Shown here piece by piece: positions 26,421 to 34,400 of a stretch of 64,000 nt of DNA (position 1 is its first letter; every line of letters starts with the position of its first letter). Made by a program: the position numbers and the translations under genes. Under the pieces are notes generated by a model. That model was not told where the DNA came from, did not search any database, and was given only the letters and a program-made list of their open reading frames with translations. Source of the DNA: Rhodoferax sp. (GTDB lineage Bacteria; Pseudomonadota; Gammaproteobacteria; Burkholderiales; Burkholderiaceae_C); the NCBI RefSeq assembly GCF_018780565.1, contig NZ_JADMJN010000003.1:558001-622000 (forward strand), written 5' to 3'.

Positions 26421-28034
26421 CTATCTGAGTGCCAAAGTTGCTCGAACTGGAGCGTTGATCGCATGGGGTTGTGTCCTGCCTGCACGGCCGTCAGCATTAA
26501 GCGTGAACACACTGACCACCTGCACCAGTTCATCCGCTTGCCCCCGAAGACTGCCCGCGGCTGCCGCCATTTCTTCCACCAGCGCCGCATTTTGCTGTGT
26601 GGCCTGGTCCATCTGTATCACGGCCTCCCCGACCTGCGCCACTCCGGCTGCCTGTTCGTTGCTGGCCGCGCTGATCTCGCCCATGATGTCGGTCACCCGC
26701 TTGATAGAACTCACCACTTCGGTCATGGTGGTGCCAGCCTGGCCTACCAGTGTCGTGCCTTGTTCAACACGCTCCACGCTGGCATTGATGAGCGTTTTGA
26801 TTTCCTTGGCCGCATCCGCGCTGCGTCCTGCCAGAGACCGCACTTCGGATGCCACCACGGCAAAGCCGCGGCCTTGCTCACCGGCTCGAGCTGCTTCTAC
26901 CGCGGCATTGAGCGCCAGAATGTTGGTCTGGAAGGCAATGCCGTCGATCACGCTGATGATGTCGCCGATCTTCCTGGAAGAATCGTTTATGCCTTTCATG
27001 GTGTCGACCACTTGGGCTACAACCTCACCACCTCGTATGGCTACGGTAGACGCGCTCTGGGCCAGCTGGTTGGCCTGCTTGGCGTTGTCGGCGTTCTGCC
27101 TGACGGTGGAGCTGAGTTCTTCCATCGAGGCTGCCGTCTCTTCCAGCGCACTGGCCTGGCTTTCGGTACGGGCGCTCAGGTCCTGGTTGCCTTGAGCAAT
27201 TTGTGCGCTCGCCGTGGCGACGGATTCAGAACCGGAGCGCACTGATGAGACGACGTTGACCAAACTGTTCTGCATGGCAGACAGGGTATTGATGAGTTGA
27301 GCGACCTCATCCTTGCCGTGGCTGCGAATGTTGCGCGAGAGATCCCCTTGCGCTACAGCATTGGCGGTGTCCATGGCCAGGGCCAGCGAGCGGGTGAGGC
27401 CTCGGATCAGACTCCAGCCAACAAATGCCGCAAACGCCACTCCGGCCACCAGGATACCGATAGCCAATGCACGCACGCTGTTGAAGCTGGACTGGGCGGA
27501 CACATACTCTTCCTTGGCTACATCAAGCTGCAAATCCGTCAATGCCACAATTTCTTTGCGGACCTTGCTGTACAAAACTGCCTCAGTTTCAACCAACAAT
27601 TTACGCACCGCGTCCATATCGTTGGCGCGTATTGCCGCTTGGGCCGGGCGTACAAATTCGCTTACATAAACCTTTCGGGCTTCCGCCATGGTCTTGGCAA
27701 TTTCAGCCTCTTTCGGCGTGAGTGTGGTCGCCATATAGATATCCCAGGTTTTGGCAATTTCAGTCAGATTCTGGTCGACTTCGTTCATGTTGGTTTTGGC
27801 GACATCGGGATTGGCCAGCGCCACCGAATTGTTGATAGCTACCCGGTTGCGCAAGATCAGGCGCTGCACGTTCATCAACTGTCCCATGGGTACGGTGCGG
27901 TCTTCGTAAACAGTCTTGAGTCTGGCGTTGGAGTCAGCCATGCCACGCACACCCAGGGTGCCAATGACGAGCATAAGTACGGACAAGAGGCTGATCAATA
28001 AGGTCAGGCGTGTGGAAATTTTGAGGTTGTTCAT
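26421..28034 (-). CDS. Methyl-accepting chemotaxis protein (Tsr/Tar-like)
   Basis: The protein is 537 residues. An N-terminal membrane helix (about 9-30), a periplasmic four-helix-bundle ligand domain, a second helix near 190-210, HAMP (to about 265) and a long signalling coiled coil follow. The hairpin tip reads [24 protein letters not shown]. The C-terminus lacks a CheR-tethering NWETF-type pentapeptide. cheW is 43 bp upstream on the same strand and a GGDEF-EAL gene follows. This suggests input to a complex linked to c-di-GMP rather than a full chemotaxis operon. Confidence 0.95.
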   Translation of the reverse strand: MNNLKISTRLTLLISLLSVLMLVIGTLGVRGMADSNARLKTVYEDRTVPMGQLMNVQRLILRNRVAINNSVALANPDVAKTNMNEVDQNLTEIAKTWDIYMATTLTPKEAEIAKTMAEARKVYVSEFVRPAQAAIRANDMDAVRKLLVETEAVLYSKVRKEIVALTDLQLDVAKEEYVSAQSSFNSVRALAIGILVAGVAFAAFVGWSLIRGLTRSLALAMDTANAVAQGDLSRNIRSHGKDEVAQLINTLSAMQNSLVNVVSSVRSGSESVATASAQIAQGNQDLSARTESQASALEETAASMEELSSTVRQNADNAKQANQLAQSASTVAIRGGEVVAQVVDTMKGINDSSRKIGDIISVIDGIAFQTNILALNAAVEAARAGEQGRGFAVVASEVRSLAGRSADAAKEIKTLINASVERVEQGTTLVGQAGTTMTEVVSSIKRVTDIMGEISAASNEQAAGVAQVGEAVIQMDQATQQNAALVEEMAAAAGSLRGQADELVQVVSVFTLNADGRAGRTQPHAINAPVRATLALR

Positions 28035-28077
28035 GCTGGTCTCTCTAATTTGTGGATACGCTTTGGAATACTTCGGG

Positions 28078-28596
28078 TTAGTGCGATGGGTTCGTGCTCA
28101 GCCCCATCTCGGCGCCGGTCATGAGCTTTTCGATATCCATCAGGATCAGCATGCGCTGCTCAGTGCCTTGTTCCAGAGAGGCAATTCCGATCACATGCTG
28201 CGCAGACACCGCGCTGTTGAATTCAGGGGCTGGCTTGATGTCTTCATTTCTGAGTTCCACCACGTCAGACACTGCGTCGACCACCATGCCCACCACGCGG
28301 TTTGAAATGTTCAGCACAATAGTCACGGTCTGGCTGTCGTACGCCACGTCAGCGATGTCAAACCTGATGCGCATGTCCAGAATGGGCACGATCACACCAC
28401 GCAGGTTCAACACGCCCAGCACATACGCCGGGGCGTTGACCATCCGTGTGCAGTTCTCAAAGCCGCGAATTTCCTGCACCTTGAGGATATCGATGCCATA
28501 TTCCTCGGCGCCGAGTCGAAAGCTCAGATATTCACCCGCACCCCTTGCTGTAACCCGAGAGCCCGTTGGCGGCATTTCCATCACTGCTGTATTCAT
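28078..28596 (-). CDS. cheW: Chemotaxis coupling protein CheW
   Basis: The protein is 172 residues starting at [10 protein letters not shown]. CheW features are clear: [30 protein letters not shown] and [12 protein letters not shown]. It bridges receptors to CheA, but no cheA is in the window. It is followed 43 bp later by the chemoreceptor gene. A direct-repeat site identical in 20 of 21 bases to one before the two-component genes lies 74 bp upstream, pointing to control by the OmpR-type regulator. Confidence 0.93.
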   Translation of the reverse strand: MNTAVMEMPPTGSRVTARGAGEYLSFRLGAEEYGIDILKVQEIRGFENCTRMVNAPAYVLGVLNLRGVIVPILDMRIRFDIADVAYDSQTVTIVLNISNRVVGMVVDAVSDVVELRNEDIKPAPEFNSAVSAQHVIGIASLEQGTEQRMLILMDIEKLMTGAEMGLSTNPSH

Positions 28597-28669
28597 TTGC
28601 GCATGCTCTTTCTGCGTTGTTGCCGACCAAGCCGGTAACATGAGAATAGGGGCAGGCAAAGGTCTTGTG

Positions 28670-28690
28670 TCTGAGCAAATCTGAGCAAGA
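28670..28690. promoter_or_regulatory. CTGAGCAA direct repeat upstream of cheW
   Basis: Two CTGAGCAA units at 28671 and 28681, exactly 10 bp apart, lie in the 123-bp gap between the response-regulator gene and cheW. Tandem half-sites at 10-11 bp suit OmpR/PhoB-type dimers. It matches the site at 29431 at 20 of 21 positions. Confidence 0.65.
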
Positions 28691-28719
28691 CCGACCAGGC
28701 TCGCAGCAGCAGGTGTCAA

Positions 28720-29397
28720 TCAAAGCTTCACGTCAATCGGCGCCTGAAAAGAGAAACCAACTGCGCGCAATGTGTTGACGGGCAGTTCCAGTCCGCAGGC
28801 CTCTTGCACCTTGCGGCGCAGTCGGCGCATCTGGGTGTCAAGCCGTCGTTGGTCGTAATCGAAGTAATCAGCACCCAGCGCGTGGACGATCGCCTCACGT
28901 GTGACACTTTCGCCACCTTGGGCCAGGGTCTTGAGAACAACGAAGTCCTGAGCCGACAACGCAACTGGTGGAAAGCCCGGCGGCGTCAGCTGACGTGGCG
29001 AGGCCTGCAGCAGCCAGCGCGGCTGCTCCTGCACGTCCATGCGACGCGCCAGGGCGGCTATGGTGGCGGCCAGTTCGCTCAAATCAGCGGTCTTGGGGAT
29101 GTAGTAATCAGCACCGCCGGTCAGGCCGGTTACTTTGTCCTGCGTACTGCCGCGCGCAGTCAAAATAACGATGCCCAGGCGCATGCCACTGCGGCGCATG
29201 CGCAGAATCAAATCCAGTCCGTCACCATCAGGCAGTCCGAGATCGAGTACAGCCACCTGATGCTCGCGTGGCTGGAGCACCTGCATGAACTCTGCGACCG
29301 TGGCCGCCACAGTGACACGATGACCCTGCCCCTGGAGAAACTCGGCGAGTTCTTCGCGCAGCACGGGCTCGTCTTCCAGTAGGATCACTTGCGACAT
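28720..29397 (-). CDS. OmpR/PhoB-family response regulator
   Basis: The protein is 225 residues. The receiver has the acidic pocket (Glu8, Asp9), phospho-acceptor Asp52, Thr80 and Lys102. The C-terminal winged helix begins near residue 130 and ends in the LNTLRAVGF-like turn (NTLRAVGFSF). It is divergent from the 7TM histidine kinase at 29495, its evident partner. The repeat in the shared gap and its copy before cheW are likely binding sites, implying autoregulation plus control of the downstream cheW-mcp-GGDEF/EAL genes. Confidence 0.92.
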   Translation of the reverse strand: MSQVILLEDEPVLREELAEFLQGQGHRVTVAATVAEFMQVLQPREHQVAVLDLGLPDGDGLDLILRMRRSGMRLGIVILTARGSTQDKVTGLTGGADYYIPKTADLSELAATIAALARRMDVQEQPRWLLQASPRQLTPPGFPPVALSAQDFVVLKTLAQGGESVTREAIVHALGADYFDYDQRRLDTQMRRLRRKVQEACGLELPVNTLRAVGFSFQAPIDVKL

Positions 29398-29430
29398 GGT
29401 GCGAGTTTAAAAGAGAAGCCGGCTGTTGTA

Positions 29431-29451
29431 TCTGAGCAAACCTGAGCAAGA
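29431..29451. promoter_or_regulatory. CTGAGCAA direct repeat between response regulator and kinase
   Basis: CTGAGCAA at 29432 and 29442, a 10-bp period, in the 97-bp divergent gap. Matches the cheW-upstream site at 20 of 21 positions, the single change lying in the linker between the half-sites. Confidence 0.65.
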
Positions 29452-29494
29452 TTTTTCGGATATCTGCTGTACCGCTACGTGTTATGTTCACGCC

Positions 29495-31363
29495 ATGCTT
29501 AAACGACTGATGGTTGGACTGGTCAGCATGCTGCTGGCTGTGCTTGCGATGGCGCAAACTTCAACACCAATCCTGCTGGCTCCACAAGGTGGCGAGGTGT
29601 CGCTGTCTGGTCGTATGCAGTGGCTGGAAGATGTCAGTACGCGCATGACGCTGGCGCAGGCCCACACGGCGGCAGGTTGGCGTCCCTTGGCGGTTTTGCC
29701 AGATTTTGGCTATACCCGTTCGGCCATCTGGTTGCGGCTGACTGTGGAGCAGCCACCGCAGGCGGTATCCGACTGGCGATTGGAAATCGACAATGCTCAG
29801 CTCGACGATGCCCGGCTTTACCGCTTTGGCCCGAACGGCAGCTGGCAGGAGCAACGCATCGGTCGTTTTGTGCCCCGGGAGGACTGGCCGCTGAATTCCC
29901 GCACGCCCACATTTGGCCTGCAACTCCCACCGGGTTCGCATACGCTTTACCTGCGTCTGCAGGGAGAGCACACGCTTTCCAGTGGCATTCACTTGTGGAC
30001 TGCCGAGGCGTATCGGGTGCACAGTGCTTATGAGGCGCTGATCTTTGGCGGCTACTTTGGCATGTATGCGATTGTTATCGTGCTACAGATTTTTTTCTGG
30101 ACCATGACCCGTGAAAGCCGAGGCGGCTGGTATCTGTTTTACACGCTGGTGCTGCTCGCTGGAACCCTTTTGAACTCCGGCTATCCGCAGAACATGCTGG
30201 ACCTGACCAGCGGTACATCGACGTTATTTGGTGTTTACCTGTGTCTTGCGCCGACTGCAATCGCCCGGCTGACAGCGGTCTGGTTGGAACTGGATCAGCA
30301 CCTGCCAAGGTTGAATCGTATTTACCAGTACGGCAGCTATGGCGTTGCGGTTTTCGCCAGCGCATTGGTACTGACAGATAGCTATCTGGTGGGGGTACAA
30401 CTCAGCCAGGTAAGTACCCTGGTGCTGGTGCTGGTTTCCTTCGGTTTGGGCTTATGTCTATGGCGCAGGAAAGTGCCGCATGCGGGTTTTTACCTGCTGG
30501 TCTTCGGCTTCATAGATTTGGGCATTCTGGCGAGGTTCTTGCGCAATTTGGGTCTGCTGCCGGTGAGTTTTATCACTGACTACGCGTTGTTCATCGGTAT
30601 CACGCTGCATTTGCTGGCCATGAGCCTTTACTTTATCTACCGCTACAACCATTTGCATTCTTCCCTGAAAGTGGAGCAGCGTGCACGTGAGGAACAGCAG
30701 GATTTTGTCAACATGGTCTCACACGAGTTCCGTACGCCGCTGGCCATCATCAATACTTCTATTCAGCAGCTGGTGGCCAACCTGGGCGCCCCTATCGAAA
30801 AAACCCTGCAACGCGGCCAGAACATACGCAATGCCACGCAAAGGCTCGCCCATCTGCTCGACGATTATCTGTCTATGGACCGGCTTGACAGTGCGCATCA
30901 GCCTGTGAAGTTGATTTCTTGTGATTTTTTTGAAGTGATTGAGGATGCCACGTCGGATTGGCCCTTGGGCCGCATAAAGATCCATGTGAAGGACTTGCCA
31001 TCGCCGTTCCTCTGCGATCCGGATTTGATGCGCATCGTGTTGCGCAATTTGCTCGCGAATGCCGACCGTCATTCACCCGCCGATTTGGCCATTGAACTGA
31101 ATGTTTCGGGATACCCCCATGGCGGTCTCCATATACGGTTGCAGGACCATGGCGAAGGAATTGCCCCAGACGAACTGTCTCATCTGTTCCAGAAGTACTT
31201 CCGCGGTCGTGGCTCCAAAGGCAAACCCGGTGCCGGGCTCGGGCTTTACCTGGTACAAAGAATTGTGCATGCGCATGGCGGCACGATTGAGGTTCAAAGC
31301 ACGCTTGGACAAGGCACCACGTTCTCCATCCTTCTGCGCCCAGGCCCTCTGCGTCGCGCCTGA
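29495..31363 (+). CDS. 7TMR-DISM sensor histidine kinase
   Basis: The protein is 622 residues starting MLKRLMVG, with a signal peptide ending near AMAQ. A periplasmic 7TMR-DISM extracellular domain spans about 25-170, and seven membrane helices span about 180-390. The HisKA phospho-acceptor is in SHEFRTPL (His410). The ATPase has an N-box (NLLANADRHS), DHGEGIAP, and KPGAGLGLYLV. DISM-type extracellular domains are thought to bind carbohydrates or other small ligands. It is divergent from the OmpR-type regulator and should phosphorylate it. An upstream in-frame start at 29426 would destroy the signal peptide. Confidence 0.93.
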   Translation: MLKRLMVGLVSMLLAVLAMAQTSTPILLAPQGGEVSLSGRMQWLEDVSTRMTLAQAHTAAGWRPLAVLPDFGYTRSAIWLRLTVEQPPQAVSDWRLEIDNAQLDDARLYRFGPNGSWQEQRIGRFVPREDWPLNSRTPTFGLQLPPGSHTLYLRLQGEHTLSSGIHLWTAEAYRVHSAYEALIFGGYFGMYAIVIVLQIFFWTMTRESRGGWYLFYTLVLLAGTLLNSGYPQNMLDLTSGTSTLFGVYLCLAPTAIARLTAVWLELDQHLPRLNRIYQYGSYGVAVFASALVLTDSYLVGVQLSQVSTLVLVLVSFGLGLCLWRRKVPHAGFYLLVFGFIDLGILARFLRNLGLLPVSFITDYALFIGITLHLLAMSLYFIYRYNHLHSSLKVEQRAREEQQDFVNMVSHEFRTPLAIINTSIQQLVANLGAPIEKTLQRGQNIRNATQRLAHLLDDYLSMDRLDSAHQPVKLISCDFFEVIEDATSDWPLGRIKIHVKDLPSPFLCDPDLMRIVLRNLLANADRHSPADLAIELNVSGYPHGGLHIRLQDHGEGIAPDELSHLFQKYFRGRGSKGKPGAGLGLYLVQRIVHAHGGTIEVQSTLGQGTTFSILLRPGPLRRA

Positions 31364-31406
31364 CCCGATCGTATTGACGCCGTTCGGTATCCCCGGGTCT
31401 TGCCCC

Positions 31407-34400
31407 TCATTTCGCCACCTCCACTCTGACCCGTGCATTCGGCGCCTCACCAAACATCTCCGGCGCATACATGGCTTCGACGCGTGAGGGCGGTAGCGCG
31501 AACTCCCCCACGTTGTTCAGACGAATGGTGTATTCCATTTTCACGATGCCCTTGGGCAGGTACTGGTAGTAGCTGCGAAAGGACTCGAAGCTGCGTTCCT
31601 CGAACGCGGGCCAACCGGCACCTTCACGCTTCTCGTCTTGGGTCGCAATCTGCGAATCACGTCCCAGGCCACTGCCCAGAATGGTGGCGCCGGCGGGCAC
31701 CGGGTCGGTGATCACGGCCCAGGTCATGTCGGCGCTGGCATTCACCTCCAGCGTGATGCGCAGCACGTCGCCACGGGTGTAGCTGCCTGCGGGCAGGCTC
31801 TTGTTGGCCTGCTCCACGGCTTGGATGGTCTTCCTGATCTGGTAGCCCGCATTGAAAGGCTCCTTGAGCTGAATCGCTGCGACTGATTGCAGTGTGAGCC
31901 AGGGTTTGCCGGGGCCCTGGTGGGTCACGTTCAACGTGTCTTTGTCAGTGGTTTTACTCCAGGGCAGGAACATGCTGTTGTTGCGCAGGTTGCCCGGTGC
32001 GGCGGGTGCACCGAACCAGCTGGTCTGGTGCGCAGCACCGGAGGCGTCGGTGGTCTTGATGCGTTCCACTTTGCTCCAGTCCACGCTGGCGGAACCGGAG
32101 CGCATGGATGCCTTGGTGGTGCCCGCCACCGCCACGGCCTCAAACTTGGCCGAGAATTTCTCCAGCGCCAGCCCGCCCCACAGGTTGGCGGTGGTGGTGT
32201 GCCACGCGCCGCGCTGCTGGCGACCGATGAAGCCGTTGGCCAGGCGGCCCATATCGTCTTTCCAGGCCGGGTCGTCCATCACGGTCAGCATCAGGCGGGC
32301 GGTGTTGACATCGCCGTTTTGCATCAGCCACCACCAGTAGTCGTCGCGTTCGGTGGAGAAGATCATCTTGGTGCCCTGGTAGCTGATCCGGCTCTTCAGG
32401 ATTTGGGTCGCCTCCGCCATGCGCTTGTCGCGTTCGGGCGCGTCGGCTACGCGCTTGAGGATGTTGAGCCAGTCAATCACCGCGTGGGTGGGCCACTGGT
32501 TGGGGGCGATGGTGATGCTCGCCAGCATGCGGCCCTGCACCTTGCCGTAGCGCGACAGGGCCTCCAGTGCGGCGAGCTTGCGGATGTCCAGGTCCTTGCG
32601 CGGGCTCCAGAACGAACGCTGGATGCGTCCTTCCACAAACGCCATTAAACCGCGCTCCATCGGGGCACGCACTTCGTCACTCAGCGCAAAGGCAGGGTTG
32701 ATGCTGGCGGCCTCATGCGTGGCGGCCAACATGTAGGCCGTGAGCGTATCGCTGCCCCGGTTGGATTCACCATCGCGCGGTGGGAAGTAGCTGGCCAGGC
32801 CGTCGGCATCCAGGTAGCTGGGGATCTGGCCGACCACGGTTTGCCACAGCTTGCCGTCGCGCAGGCCTACGGCCTTGCTGGTTTTTTGCTCCAGGCAGAT
32901 GAAGGGGTAGTTGGCAAACCAGTCGCGCACCCCAGGCATACCTTCAGCGAGCTTGGGTTGCAGCGCCATCTTCAATCCACCGCGGCCGGGCAGGGCGTCT
33001 GCAGGCGGGTTCACGTCCAGTGTGAAAGGTCCATCCACTTGCACCAGCGTGGCCTGCTGTACTGTGAGCGGTACGGCAGGAATGATGCGCTGGCGTGCCT
33101 TCAGGGCATCGCGGGCACCGCTGAGGGTGTCCCGGGCTTCGATCTCCCACAGAATGGCTTCAAAGCGCGACAGGGCGAGTTGGGCCGGGGCGGTCACCGT
33201 CCAGGCCACTTCTCGCGCATCGCCAGCGGGAATGTCCACGGTTTGCGGCTTCAGGTCGAGCAGGGTGGCGCGGGGCGTCACCTCCACCTTCATCGCCTGT
33301 TTGGTCGTGTTGCGCAGTGTGAGCTGGGCACGGTACTGGTCATCCTCGCGCACCAGGGGCGGCAGGCCGCTGATGATCTGCAAGTCTTGGGTAGAGCGGA
33401 TGCTGGTGCTACCCGTGCCAAACAGGCCGGTGGACGCATCGGCTACCGCGACGATCCTGAAGGTGGTCAGCGCATCATTCAACGGCACACTGACGGTGGC
33501 GCTGCCATTGGCATCGAGTTGCACCCTGGGGTTCCACAGCAACAAGGTTTCCAGCAGCTCACGCGCACCGCTGTGACCACCACCGCCGCCTGCTGCCACG
33601 GCCTTGCGGCCATAGTGCCTGCGGCCAATGATTTCCATTTGGGCGGTGGATGTTTCCACGCCCCAGGCGCGGCGTTGCAGCATGGCGTCGAGCAGGTTCC
33701 AGCTGGTGTTGGGCATCAGCTCCAACAGGGCCTGGTCGACAGCGGCCAGCGCCACTTCGGCATTGGCAGCGGGTTGGCCGTTGGGCAGCTTCACCTGGAT
33801 GGTGACCTTGGCGTTGCCGCGCACCGGGTAGCTTTCTTTGTCCGCTTTCACGCTCACATCCAGCTGGTGCGCTTTGGTGCCGACCCGAATCTCGGCCAGG
33901 CCCAATCTGAATGCGGGTTTGCTCAAGTCCACCATGGCCGTCGGCGCTACATATTCACGCCCTTCGTACCAGAACGAGGTCCACCACTCGCGCGGTGCCT
34001 TGTAGCCCCAGGTGAAGAAGCTGTACCACGGCACTTCGCGCAATCGGCCGCGCAGGGCCAGCACGCTCACGTACACATTGGGCCCCCAGCCCTCCTTGAT
34101 CTTCACATGGAGGGTCGGGTCCTGGCCGTTGAGCTGCACCACTTGCGTTTCAACGATGCCTTCGCGCTCCACCGCCACCAGCGCGGTGGCAAAGCGGAAA
34201 GGCATGCGCACCTGGAACTTGGCAGTCTCGCCGGGCTGGTAGCTCTTTTTCTCGGGCAGCACATCCATGCGGTCGTGGTTTTCGCCGCCAAACCACAGCT
34301 CGCCCTGCTTGGTGACGTACACGCTGGCGGCGGCCTGGATGCTGTTGCCGCTGCTGTCTTTGGCGGTCACCACCAGTTCCACCTCGCCCGGTTCGCCCAA

